Source of the DNA: FLUQ01 sp031550605
Lineage (GTDB): Bacteria > Desulfobacterota > Desulfovibrionia > Desulfovibrionales > Desulfovibrionaceae
NCBI GenBank assembly: GCA_031550605.1
Contig: JAVBOK010000018.1
Location: forward strand, 1-64,000
Direction: 5' to 3'
DNA length: 64,000 nt
The translations under genes and the position numbers were made by a program. Under the pieces are notes generated by a model. That model saw only the letters and a list, made by a program, of their open reading frames with translations. It made no database searches and was not told the origin of the DNA. Positions 17,626-26,266 of the stretch are shown one piece after another. Each line of letters begins with the position of its first letter. The first letter of the stretch is position 1.

Positions 17626-18638
17626 TCCCTTTCCCGATAAAAGCCGTCACGCGCGTTGGGGATTGCCGCCGCTACAGGTCCGCCCGCATCGCCCGGCAGG
17701 GCGCGCGCCGCGCCCGGACCGGAAACGGCGGCGGGGCCGGGGGCGCAAGCCGCGCGCGGGTCGGGGTGCAAAATCCGCGACAGCTTGGCCAGGGTCCGGG
17801 CGAAACGCGGACCGGGCACGGTGTCCGCCGGGTCCGCGAACAGGAACACGCGCCCGTTTTTCACCGCGCTGACCGAGGACAGGCTCTGCCAGTCGCGGCG
17901 TACGCCTTCCAGGTCGTCGCCCCCCGGAATGACGTCCACAATCACGTCCGGGTTGAGCGTGATCACGGCCTCGCGGGACAACCGGGGATAGGGCAGCATC
18001 CCCGTGTAGGCGTTACGCCCGCCGGCGGCCTCGATCAGCTCGCTGTAAAAGCCGTCCCGGCCCACGGCATGGATTTCCGTAATCCGGCCCAGCCCCTGAT
18101 ACGAACGCATGACGGAAAAAAGCACCACGGGGCGGCGCCGGCCTTCCGCCCGCCGCCGCGCGTCATCCAGAGCGCCGCGCAAAGAGGCCAGCAGAGCCGC
18201 CGCCGCGTCTTCGCGGTCCGTGGCCCGGCCCAGGACCGCGATGCTGCGCATCAGGCCGGACAGGGACACGATATTCAGGGCCAGCACGGGCAGGCCCAGG
18301 CGTTCCAGGTCCAGCCGGTTCAGGGCCTTGTCTTCCGGCAGAACCACCAGATCCGGCCGGATTCGCAGCACGGCCTCGTAATTGATGTCGCTGAACCCGG
18401 CCACACGGGGCAGACGGAGCGCTTCCGGCGGGTATTCGCAATAGCGCGTCACCCCGGCGACCTTGCCCCCCAGCCCCAGGGCGAACAGGGTTTCCGTAAT
18501 GCTGGGCGCCAGCGACACGATGCGTTGCGGCCGCGCGGGCGGCTGCGGCGGGCGGCTTGCCCGGGCAAGGGCCAGATGCGAGGCGGCGGCAACCAGAAGG
18601 AGCAGCCCCAGCAAGCCTGTGAATCGCCATCGTTTCAT
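17622..18638 (-). CDS. btuF: Periplasmic cobalamin/iron-chelate-type binding protein
   Basis: 338 residues from ATG 18638 behind AGGAAG; the longer in-frame start at 18758 would run through the attenuator. The signal peptide is followed by a helical-backbone binding protein (cluster A-III type) with the first-lobe signature PQRIVSLAPSITETLFALGLGGKVAGVT, GFSDINYEAVLRIRPDLVV, and second-lobe motifs VVLFSVMR and AVKNGRVFLFADPAD. The C-terminal 40 residues are alanine/glycine/proline-rich and look like an added tail. It is the first gene behind the cobalamin riboswitch, so corrinoid binding is inferred. Confidence 0.88.
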   Translation of the reverse strand: MKRWRFTGLLGLLLLVAAASHLALARASRPPQPPARPQRIVSLAPSITETLFALGLGGKVAGVTRYCEYPPEALRLPRVAGFSDINYEAVLRIRPDLVVLPEDKALNRLDLERLGLPVLALNIVSLSGLMRSIAVLGRATDREDAAAALLASLRGALDDARRRAEGRRRPVVLFSVMRSYQGLGRITEIHAVGRDGFYSELIEAAGGRNAYTGMLPYPRLSREAVITLNPDVIVDVIPGGDDLEGVRRDWQSLSSVSAVKNGRVFLFADPADTVPGPRFARTLAKLSRILHPDPRAACAPGPAAVSGPGAARALPGDAGGPVAAAIPNARDGFYRERE

Positions 18639-18667
18639 CCGCGCCGCTTCCTTGAGGAAAGCCGAAA

Positions 18668-18701
18668 CAAAAAAACGGACCGCCTTTGAACAGGCAGTCC
18701 G
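18668..18701 (-). terminator. Riboswitch-linked transcription attenuator
   Basis: On the minus strand CGGACTGCC and GGCGGTCCG form a nine-pair stem (one G-U) around an eight-base loop, followed by a run of T (18668-18675). It lies between the cobalamin aptamer and the btuF start, the position of an off-switch terminator. Confidence 0.85.
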
Positions 18702-18765
18702 CAACGCCGCTTTCCATTGCAGAAAGACTTCCCGGCCGCACCACGAGCCGAAAATCACGATCGAT

Positions 18766-18942
18766 GAAAGGCAGGTCTTCTGGCTTCCGGATCAGACAAT
18801 CAGCCCGCGCCTTCCCATCTCACGACGAAACAGTGGCCGGCATTGCCGTGCGGGTGATCTTTCCGGTTACAGCGGCGGGTCCGCGACGGATTCGCACCGT
18901 CTTCCCTACTCCGCGAAGCGCGCAACGCTTCGCGTACCTTTC
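18766..18942 (-). promoter_or_regulatory. Cobalamin (AdoCbl-type) riboswitch aptamer
   Basis: Reading the minus strand, the segment begins with GAAAGGT, then shows GGTGCGAATCC, the conserved CCGCCGCTGTAACCGG core, GCCACTG, GGGAAGGC and the closing AGCCAGAAGACCTGCCTTT. These are the hallmark blocks of the B12-box/cobalamin riboswitch in the right order. The closing CCTTT can pair with the opening AAAGG to form P1. A terminator follows at 18668-18701 and the operon starts at 18638, so binding of cobalamin should shut down expression of its own uptake genes. Confidence 0.95.
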
Positions 18943-18948
18943 AATCGC

Positions 18949-18977
18949 AGTATAGAAAAAATCCATCCGCCGGTCAA
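18949..18977 (-). promoter_or_regulatory. Sigma-70-type promoter of the B12 uptake operon
   Basis: On the minus strand TTGACC (18977-18972) and TATACT (18954-18949) are 17 bases apart. Transcription would start about seven bases downstream, at the first base of the riboswitch (18942), which strongly supports the assignment. Confidence 0.75.
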
Positions 18978-19285
18978 CGGCGCAGGGCGAACGCACCGCA
19001 TTTCCATGGAACCGTCAGGATGCGGCCTTTTGCGTCGGCGATATCCGGCGAATTTTCTGGGAACCCTCAGCCCCGGCAACGCCGCTGCGGCAAAAAAATC
19101 CCGATGCGCCGGCCCCGGGCGGAGAGCGCGGAAAAATCCAATGCCGGCGGCCGCCGGGCCGGACCCGCATTGGACAAACGCGGGCATCGTGCCTATACCG
19201 TACTCGATACCCTCGCGGACCCGTCCGCGAACATTCGAACCGTTCCGGCGGCCCGAGCCGCCACGCGCCACACAAGGAGCGCCAT
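18978..19285. other. Intergenic region between B12 operon and bcp
   Basis: About 300 bp upstream of two divergent transcripts. Apart from the B12 promoter at its left border and the bcp ribosome site at its right, I see no gene, repeat or RNA. Confidence 0.4.
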
Positions 19286-19777
19286 ATGCTGGAACCGCAC
19301 ACGCCCTTTCCCGCTTTTTCCCTGCCCGATCAGGACGGAACCCCGCGTTCGGCCAAAAACTACGCAGGCAAATGGCTGGCCGTCTATTTCTACCCCAGGG
19401 ACAACACCAGCGGCTGTTCCAACGAAGCCACGGATTTCGCCACGCTGCACGGCGATTTTACCGCGAAAAAAGCGGCGGTCATCGGGGTCAGCGCGGATTC
19501 GGTCAAAAGCCACAAAAACTTCGCCATGAAACTGAACCTGCCGTTCCGCCTGCTCAGCGATCCGGATCATGTGCTGCTGGAAGCCTGCGGCGTATGGCGG
19601 AAAAAAAAGATGGCCGGCCGCGAATACATGGGCATCGTGCGCAGCACCTTTCTGGTCGATCCGGAAGGCGTGATCCGCGCCGTGTGGCCCAAGGTTTCCG
19701 TGGCCGGGCACGCCCATGACGTGCTGGCGACCCTGACGGACATCCAGACCGGCGCCCGCTGGGGGTCCGCGCGATAG
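19286..19777 (+). CDS. bcp: Peroxiredoxin of the Bcp/PrxQ type
   Basis: 163 residues starting at ATG 19286 behind AAGGAG. A thioredoxin-like fold with the peroxidatic cysteine Cys44 in YPRDNTSGCSNEA, and the later conserved STFLVDPEGVIRAVW. The resolving cysteine that many Bcp proteins have five residues after the peroxidatic one is absent here (an aspartate region follows); Cys97 in EACGVW is the only other cysteine. So it may be a one-Cys form or use another resolving partner. It reduces peroxides in the cytoplasm, probably using thioredoxin (trxB is at 55976). Confidence 0.9.
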   Translation: MLEPHTPFPAFSLPDQDGTPRSAKNYAGKWLAVYFYPRDNTSGCSNEATDFATLHGDFTAKKAAVIGVSADSVKSHKNFAMKLNLPFRLLSDPDHVLLEACGVWRKKKMAGREYMGIVRSTFLVDPEGVIRAVWPKVSVAGHAHDVLATLTDIQTGARWGSAR

Positions 19778-19934
19778 GGCATGCCAAACCGGCGCCGGCC
19801 CTCCACGGAAAGGCCGCGACGCGGCAGGCGGCCACCGCGACGCGGATGTCCGGGCCTGTCCGTCCGGCGGCCACGCGGACCGCGATCCGCCCATCGGCGG
19901 GATGGGGCGGCGGCCCTTCGCGGGCGGGCGGCCC

Positions 19935-20285
19935 TTACAGCGTGATCAGGTGCTCGCCGTTCTTGATCAGCCTTGTCACATGCTCGCCCACATAGAACAA
20001 ATCAATGCCGCCCAGGGCCTGAAGCGTGTCCACGACGCCCAGTTCTTCCGCGCAGCGCAGGCAGGCGGAGACGTCGCCCCCGGCTTCCTGAAATTCCCGG
20101 ACCCTGGCCTGGATCTCGATGTTTTCGCTGAGCAGTTTCGTCGCCCCGCCCCACACGATCACGTGCACGTTCTTCCACCAGCCCTTGCGCAGCGAGTTGA
20201 CGGCGTACATGAACACCATCAGCCTGACCGTCACCGGGTCGTTGTTGATCCAGATGATGTGCAGCGTATCCTTTTCCTTGCTCAT
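19935..20285 (-). CDS. DsrE-like small protein
   Basis: 116 residues, ATG 20285 behind AAGGAG. The fold pattern is that of the DsrE/TusD superfamily: a first strand (LHIIWINND), a membrane-like helix (LMVFMYAVNSL), VHVIVWGGATKLLSENIEIQ, then a two-cysteine loop (SACLRCAEELGV) and a final EHVTRLIKNGEHLITL. Members take part in sulfur relay or are uncharacterised single proteins; the CLRC motif could carry persulfide. It stands alone, convergent with bcp. Specific partner unknown. Confidence 0.8.
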   Translation of the reverse strand: MSKEKDTLHIIWINNDPVTVRLMVFMYAVNSLRKGWWKNVHVIVWGGATKLLSENIEIQARVREFQEAGGDVSACLRCAEELGVVDTLQALGGIDLFYVGEHVTRLIKNGEHLITL

Positions 20286-20476
20286 GGCGCGCTCCTTGCG
20301 GGCTGCGGTTGTGTTGCGGCGCGTTTCACCCTACAGCAGCGGGGCGTGAAAAGATAGTTGCCCTCGCGCGCCCGCTTTGATATTTTTTATACACTGAAGT
20401 TTCTTTACCCAATACGCTTCTTCGGGCAATGTTCTCCCCGCTTTTCGGCAGGCCCGCGAAAAAAAGGGGATTCCGC

Positions 20477-21685
20477 ATGATCAGAACCGTTTTTGAACGC
20501 CTTTTTTCCCGTCTGCGCTGCCGCAGTTTCTCCGTCCGCTTCTGGGACGGAACAGCCGCCGCGTACGGCGACGGACCGCCCGAATTCGAGGTCATCTTCC
20601 ATCGGGAGCCGGACCTTCCCGCCGGCGGGGATCTGTCCCTGGCCATGGGCGAAGCGTATATGCGGGGAGACATCGACCTGTCCGGCGATTTCGCGGCCAT
20701 GGCCGCGGCCCTGGATGAGTGCGCGGCCTGCGGGCCGGGCCGGGGGCCGGGGCTGGCCGAACACGCCCGGAACGTCCTGGGCAAAGCCCTGAACGGCCTG
20801 GCCTCCGCGGCGGACCTGGCGCAGCAGAAAAAAAACGTCCAGGCCCATTACGATCTGGGAAACGATTTTTTTTCCCTGTGGCTGGACCGGGGCATGAGCT
20901 ATTCCTGTGCCTATTTCAAAGACGCGGGCGACACCCTGGACGCGGCCCAGGAGCAGAAGAACGAATTGGTGCTCCGAAAGCTGCGGCTGCGGCCGGGCAT
21001 GCGGCTGCTGGACATCGGCTGCGGCTGGGGAACGCTTGCCCTGCGGGCCGCCGCCCGGCACGGGGCCGTCGTCACCGCCGTCACCTTGAGCGAAGAGCAG
21101 TGCGAAGCCGCATCCAGGCGGGCGCGGGACCTGGGGCTGGAAAACCGCGTGACCGTCCGCCTGCAGAACTATCTGGGCCTGGACAGCGCGGAAACCTATG
21201 ACCGCATCGTCAGCGTGGGCATGTTCGAACATGTGGGCCGCGAGAATATCCCCCGGTATTTCAAGACCGTCGCCGGCCTGCTGCGGCCGGGCGGCCTTTC
21301 GTTGCTGCACACCCTGACCAAGCAGAAGGAACGCGGCACCGACGCCTGGATACGCAAATATATTTTCCCCGGCGGGTACATCCCCGCCCTGCGCGAGGTC
21401 ATGCACGCCCTGCCGGAAGAGAATTTGCGTCCCCTGCACGTGGAAAGCCTGCGCCCCCATTACGCCAGGACCCTGGATCTGTGGTGGAACGCCTTTTCCC
21501 GGCCCGCAGTCCTGGAAAAAATCCGCGCCATGTTCGACGAAGAGTTCGTGCGCATGTGGTCCCTGTATCTGCGCATGGCCGGGGGATACCTGCGCAGCGG
21601 CGGCCTGGATGTGCACCAGATCGTGTTTTCCAGGGGGGTGAACGACACCCTGCCCCTGACGCTGGGCAGCGTCTATTGCGAATGA
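20477..21685 (+). CDS. cfa: Cyclopropane-fatty-acyl-phospholipid synthase
   Basis: 402 residues from ATG 20477 (AAGGGGA upstream); an earlier in-frame ATG at 20429 lacks a ribosome site. The N-terminal lipid-binding part is followed by the catalytic domain, with HYDLGNDFFSLWLD, SYSCAYF, the SAM-binding motif LDIGCGWGTLALRAA, and MFEHVGREN. The enzyme adds a methylene group from S-adenosylmethionine to double bonds of membrane phospholipids, usually protecting cells under acid or stationary-phase stress. It appears monocistronic; a GC hairpin without a T-run (21721-21756) follows. Confidence 0.92.
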   Translation: MIRTVFERLFSRLRCRSFSVRFWDGTAAAYGDGPPEFEVIFHREPDLPAGGDLSLAMGEAYMRGDIDLSGDFAAMAAALDECAACGPGRGPGLAEHARNVLGKALNGLASAADLAQQKKNVQAHYDLGNDFFSLWLDRGMSYSCAYFKDAGDTLDAAQEQKNELVLRKLRLRPGMRLLDIGCGWGTLALRAAARHGAVVTAVTLSEEQCEAASRRARDLGLENRVTVRLQNYLGLDSAETYDRIVSVGMFEHVGRENIPRYFKTVAGLLRPGGLSLLHTLTKQKERGTDAWIRKYIFPGGYIPALREVMHALPEENLRPLHVESLRPHYARTLDLWWNAFSRPAVLEKIRAMFDEEFVRMWSLYLRMAGGYLRSGGLDVHQIVFSRGVNDTLPLTLGSVYCE

Positions 21686-21720
21686 ACCGCCGCCCTCCGG
21701 GAATGCTCCGCGCAAAGCCG

Positions 21721-21756
21721 GGCAGGCCCCTTCCCCGGCTGTCGCGGGGGCCTGCC
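21721..21756 (+). terminator. Hairpin downstream of cfa
   Basis: A perfect ten-pair stem (GGCAGGCCCC/GGGGCCTGCC) 35 bases after the cfa stop. It has no T-run, so termination there is uncertain. Confidence 0.35.
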
Positions 21757-21952
21757 AGGCCGGATAAACAGGCACAGGCGCCGCGAGGCTTAATAGGGAA
21801 TCCCGTGCAATCCGGGAGCGGACCCGCCGCCGTATACCCCGCGGAAGGAGGATTTTCCATATCCCCGGCCCAGGGGAACTTCCCCTGCCGCACCGCCGGA
21901 GGCGCACCTTCCGGCGGCGCGCCGCACAGGCCTGCATACGCGGGAGCGATCC

Positions 21953-23414
21953 ATGCACTTCACCAGCATCACCAAACGCGACGGCCGCGTGACGGATTTT
22001 GACGCCTCAAAGATCACCGCCGCCCTGCTCAAAGCCGGAAAGGCCACGGGCGAATTCGGGGAACGCGAAGCCCTGCGCCTGACCATGCGGGTCCTGTCCC
22101 TGGCCCGGGCCTTGCGCCTGCCGGAAAATCCGGATGTGGAAACCGTGCAGGACGTGGTGGAGCAGGTGCTGCTCGATTCCTCTTTCCGGAGCACGGCCAA
22201 GGCCTATATCCTGTACCGCGAGCAGCGGGCCCAGATGCGGCGCATCCGCGCCAGGGCCAGCGTGGACCTGCTGGAAGGCTATCTCGACAAAATGGACTGG
22301 CGGGTGCGGGAAAACAGCAATATGGGCTTTTCCCTGCAGGGGCTGAACAACCACCTCGCCTCCGACGTGACCAGCGAATACTGGCTCAGCCGCATCTACA
22401 CCCCGCAGATACGCGACGCGCATACCGGCGGCGATCTGCATCTGCACGATCTCAACCTGCTGTCCGTCTACTGCGTGGGCTGGGATCTGGCCGACCTTTT
22501 GCGCGAGGGGTTCAAGGGCATCGCCGGCAACGTGGAATCCGCGCCGCCCAGGCATTTCCGGTCCGCCCTGGGGCAGCTGGTCAATTTTTTCTATACCCTG
22601 CAGGGGGAAGCCGCCGGCGCGCAGGCCGTTTCCAGTTTCGACACCTACCTGGCCCCCTTCATCCGCCATGACGGCCTTTGGCCCAGAGAAGTCCGCCAGG
22701 CGCTGCAGGAATTCGTCTTCAACATCAATATCCCCACCAGGGTGGGCTTTCAGACGCCCTTCACCAACATCACCCTGGACATGGACGTGCCCGAAAGCCT
22801 GAAAAGAACGCCCGCGATCATCGGCGGCAAGGACATGGACGCGGCGTACAGGGACTTTCAGGCGGAAATGGACGTTACCCCGGCATCATCACCGCGAACA
22901 GCGCCAACCCGGACCAGCCCCGTACTACACCAATTCCACCCATCTGCCGGTGGACTATTCGCGCGACATCTTCGACGTGCTGGATCTGCAGGACGATCTG
23001 CAGGCGGGCTACACCGGCGGCACCGTGCTGCACGGCTTTCTGGGCGAAGAAGTGAGCGACCCCCGCGCCGTGCGCGGCCTGGTGCGGGCCATCACCGCCA
23101 ATTACAAACTGCCGTATTTCACGTTGACCCCCACCTTCAGCGTCTGCCCGGAACACGGCTATCTGAAGGGCGAGCAGGGCCGCTGCCCGGATTGCGGCGC
23201 GGCAACGGAGGTGTATTCGCGGGTCGTGGGCTACCTGCGGCCGGTAAGCCGCTGGAACGACGGCAAACAGGCGGAATACGCGAAACGCAGAACCTATGAT
23301 CTGCCCCGGACGAAGGAGCGGGCGGCGGAACCGCCCTTTGCGGCCGGCCAGCGCACGGCAGCGCGTAAAAATACAGATGCGGCGCCATGGCATCTTGGTG
23401 AAAATACTCGGTAA
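21953..23414 (+). pseudogene. nrdD: Anaerobic ribonucleotide reductase, frameshifted with internal deletion
   Basis: The N-terminal part is intact in one frame from ATG 21953: ATP-cone domain (about 1-95) and the start of the catalytic barrel with DLHLHDLN and FNINIPTRVGFQTPFTN, up to FQAEMD at about 22873. There the sequence jumps to RYPGIITANSANPDQPR in the next frame and, near 22920, to YYTNSTHLPVDYSRDIFD in the third frame. The C-terminus then continues normally: zinc site CPEHGY...CPDC and glycyl-radical segment RVVGYLRPV. Roughly 200 residues of the middle, including active-site cysteines, are missing compared with the usual length near 690. Either a real null allele or an assembly error. 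Confidence 0.85.
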
Positions 23415-23465
23415 ATTATAAAAAAACACACGCGAATATCACGCGATACCGGGTACCGGCGTCCG

Positions 23466-23557
23466 GTTGCAAAAATTCCGATGCTCATTGTGCGAGGGAT
23501 TTCCGCAAGGAACGGCGGTTGGAAAAGGTGATTTTCAACTCCCGTACGCCGCGTATC
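23466..23557 (+). repeat. 92-bp dispersed repeat, copy 2
   Basis: Ungapped match to the minus strand of 12538-12629 (78 of 92 positions by my count). It lies between the nrdD remnant and nrdG and ends 233 bp before the nrdG start. A perfect hairpin CAAAATCC-tgac-GGATTTTG follows at 23563-23582. The rest of 23415-23790 shows no gene. Confidence 0.75.
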
Positions 23558-23790
23558 ACGGCGCAAAATCCTGACGGATTTTGTAGCGTTTGTCTGAGTT
23601 GTGCGCGCCAAGTCCAGCAACGTGTGCTTTCCGGCTGCGGTTCTGGTTCGAGCCGGCGGCCGGGAACGGCCCGGCAAAAACTCGGCGGAAGCCGCCGCCG
23701 GAGCCAGAAAAACCGGGACAAGGAGCGGCAATTGCTATATCTGACGGACAGGAATTCATTGTTTCCACGATACGGCTTCAGGATCAGACT

Positions 23791-24492
23791 ATGCGCATAG
23801 GCGGTCTGCAACGGACATCCGGCCTGGATTATCCGGGCCTGCTCAGCGCCGTGGTGTTCACGGCCGGGTGCAATTTCAACTGTCCTTACTGCCACAACGC
23901 CGATCTTGCGCGCGGCAGGACGCGGCCGTTGAACGACGGGGCCGTGCTGGGTTTTCTGGTCCGGCGCGGCCGCGTTCTGGACGGGCTGGTCATCAGCGGC
24001 GGGGAACCCACCCTGCAGCCGGACCTGCCGGCATTTTGCGCGGCGGCGAAAGCCCTGGGCTACGCCGTCAAACTGGACACCAACGGCAGCCGGCCCGATG
24101 TGCTGCGGCGCATGCTCGCCCTCAGGGTGCTCGACTATGTGGCGCTGGATGTGAAAGCCGATCCCCGGAACTATCCGCCGGCAATCAGCCCCGGTCCTGC
24201 CGGGGACGCCGTCGGGGACAGCATCGCCGCCCTGGCCCAAAGCGGCGTGCCCCACGAGTTCCGGGTGACGGCGGTTGCGCCGTTCATTGACGCGCGCGGT
24301 TTCACGGCCATTCTGGGCGCCCTGGATAACGCGGGCGGCCGGGCGCCCCTGTTCCTGCAGAAAGCCCGCCTGGAAAAGGTGCTCGATCCGGATTTCTTCA
24401 CGAAAAAAAAGGGCAGGGCCCTGAACGCGGCGGAACTGGAAGAACTGCGCGGCCTGGCCGCAAGGCGCGGCCGGGAATGCGCGATTCGCTGA
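23791..24492 (+). CDS. nrdG: Anaerobic ribonucleotide reductase activase, radical SAM
   Basis: 233 residues from ATG 23791 (only a weak GGAT ribosome site). The radical-SAM motif is complete: Cys27, Cys31 and Cys34 in CNFNCPYC, followed by ISGGEPTLQPDLPAF and LDTNGSRPDVL. It matches the longer NrdG2-type activating enzymes that use a [4Fe-4S] cluster and SAM to install the glycyl radical on NrdD. Its natural partner is the disrupted nrdD just upstream, but the gene itself shows no damage. That suggests recent loss of nrdD, another NrdD elsewhere, or a sequencing problem upstream. Confidence 0.88.
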   Translation: MRIGGLQRTSGLDYPGLLSAVVFTAGCNFNCPYCHNADLARGRTRPLNDGAVLGFLVRRGRVLDGLVISGGEPTLQPDLPAFCAAAKALGYAVKLDTNGSRPDVLRRMLALRVLDYVALDVKADPRNYPPAISPGPAGDAVGDSIAALAQSGVPHEFRVTAVAPFIDARGFTAILGALDNAGGRAPLFLQKARLEKVLDPDFFTKKKGRALNAAELEELRGLAARRGRECAIR

Positions 24493-24539
24493 TCCCCTGG
24501 AGCAGTTTAATTTTGAAGGCTGTATCACGCGCAAACGCA

Positions 24540-24696
24540 GAAAGACAAGAAAGCATCTTTTCTCGCATGCGGACAAGCCGAAGCGGCTTGTCCTAAAGGC
24601 ACGCTACGCTGTCGCTTGCGGGCGGATACTTCGCTGCGCTGCGTATCCGCCGGAGCGTTTTCAAAGTGAAAACGCTCCGGCGTCCGCTGTTCCGGC
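24540..24696 (+). repeat. Mosaic intergenic repeat R1, copy A
   Basis: Contains three nested inverted repeats: GGACAAGCC-gaagc-GGCTTGTCC (24571-24593), GCGGATAC/GTATCCGC (24622-24650) and CCGGAGCGTTTTCA-aag-TGAAAACGCTCCGG (24650-24680). Matches in order the copies at 55806-55970 (+), 27158-27300 (-) and 36225-36345 (-). It fills the gap between the convergent nrdG and der genes. Confidence 0.75.
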
Positions 24697-26130
24697 CTAC
24701 TTCTTTCCTTTTTTCGTGTGCGAAGACCGGAAATGCACCCGCAGAGGCGCATGCTCCAGTTTGAACATGGTCCGCAGGGATTTTTCCACGTAGCGGGCGT
24801 ACGAAGGCAACACCCGTTCCTCGTTGTTCACGAAAAACACGAAGGTCGGCGGCGCGATTTCCGCCTGGGTCATGTAGTAGAATTTGGCCCGGCTGCCCTT
24901 GACCAGGGGCGGCTGGTGCCGCATCAGGATGCTTTCGAACGCCCGGTTCAGTTCTCCGGTGGGGATGCGCCGGCCGCATTCCTTGCGGATGCGGTCCGCC
25001 AGCGGCACGATCTTTTTCAAATTTTTCCCGGTCAGGGCGGAAACGAAAAGCAGCGGCACATGGGGGCAAAAGACCAGGGCTTCCGCATAGTCCCGTTCGC
25101 AGGTTTTCATCTCCCGGGGGCTCATCAGGTCGCACTTGTTGACCAGCACCATAAAGGGGGTCATCCGCTCGCTCAGAAGGTCGATCAGGCGCTTGTCCTG
25201 CTGGGCCAGGCCCGCCGGCCCGTCCACCACCAGCAGCGTGACGTGGGCTTTGGTGGTGCTTTTGATGGACGAATTCACGCTGTACCGTTCCACCGTATCC
25301 GCCACCCTGGAAGGACGCCGCACCCCGGCGGTATCCACAAAGGTCACGGCCCGGCCGCCGACATCGGCGGACACGTCCACGCTGTCGCGGGTGGTGCCCG
25401 CGATGTCGCTGACTATCATGCGCGCCGTGCCGGCCAGAACGTTGACCAGCGAGGATTTGCCCGCGTTGGGCCGCCCCAGGAAGGCCAGGCGCAGGGGGGC
25501 GCCGTCCGCTTCGTCCGCCGCGCCCTCTCCGCCTTCCGCCCCCTCCGCCCCGGCGTCCGTATCCGGCGGCAGAAAATCGCGCATGGCGTCTTCCAGAGCC
25601 CGGACGTTGAACCCGTGCTCCGCGGAACAGGGCAGCAGCGGCAGCCCCAGGGCGTAGAATTCCGCGGACAGCCGGTCCGCCTGCTCCTCGCCGTCCACCT
25701 TGTTCACCGCCAGCAGGGCGGGCTTGCCGGACCGGCGCGCGTAGGCGGCCACGTGCTCGTCACAGGGGGTCAGGCCGTCGCGGGCGTCGACCACCAGCAC
25801 CAGCGCCACGGATTCGGCAATGGCCGCTTCCGCCTGGCGCAGGATTTCCGCCTCGAACCCGCGGGAGATGGCCGGGCCTTCGGCCACGGCGGCGTGCGCG
25901 TCAAGGGTCACCCCGCCGGTATCGATCAGGACGAACGGGCGCTGCCCGCCCCCGCGCACAACCCCTTCCATGCGGTCGCGGGTGATGCCGGCCTGGTCGT
26001 GGGTGATGGCCCGTTTGCTGCGGATCAGACGGTTGAACAGGGTTGATTTGCCCACGTTGGGCCGGCCGATCAGGGCGATTTTCGGCGTATCGCCGCGCGG
26101 CGGCTGGTACGGGTCGGAGCGTTTCTGCAT
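24697..26130 (-). CDS. der: Ribosome-assembly GTPase Der (EngA)
   Basis: 477 residues from ATG 26130; an ATG further upstream would extend into the promoter region shared with the divergent regulator. Two tandem GTPase domains are visible: the first with GRPNVGKST, DTGG and NKVD (about 20-185), the second with GRPNAGKSS, DTAGVRR and NKCD (about 215-390). They are joined by an acidic alanine/glutamate-rich linker and followed by a C-terminal KH-like domain ending in a basic tail (SHTKKGKK). Der is essential for 50S subunit maturation. Nothing unusual in the motifs. Confidence 0.93.
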   Translation of the reverse strand: MQKRSDPYQPPRGDTPKIALIGRPNVGKSTLFNRLIRSKRAITHDQAGITRDRMEGVVRGGGQRPFVLIDTGGVTLDAHAAVAEGPAISRGFEAEILRQAEAAIAESVALVLVVDARDGLTPCDEHVAAYARRSGKPALLAVNKVDGEEQADRLSAEFYALGLPLLPCSAEHGFNVRALEDAMRDFLPPDTDAGAEGAEGGEGAADEADGAPLRLAFLGRPNAGKSSLVNVLAGTARMIVSDIAGTTRDSVDVSADVGGRAVTFVDTAGVRRPSRVADTVERYSVNSSIKSTTKAHVTLLVVDGPAGLAQQDKRLIDLLSERMTPFMVLVNKCDLMSPREMKTCERDYAEALVFCPHVPLLFVSALTGKNLKKIVPLADRIRKECGRRIPTGELNRAFESILMRHQPPLVKGSRAKFYYMTQAEIAPPTFVFFVNNEERVLPSYARYVEKSLRTMFKLEHAPLRVHFRSSHTKKGKK

Positions 26131-26266
26131 GCGGGCTATGTACAGCTTCCCGCGGGGCTTGTCCATGCGCGGGCATGGCCGCGCGCGGAATAATTCCCCT
26201 TGCCTGCCAATGGACCTGATTGTATCAAGGGACAGTCCAATCCCCTTCACCCCAATTGAGGACGCC

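Noticed and set aside
22860..22940. Programmed frameshift or intein explanation for nrdD
   Set aside because: About 200 residues are absent rather than interrupted by extra sequence, and two shifts within about 50 bases with no slippery pattern do not fit a programmed event.
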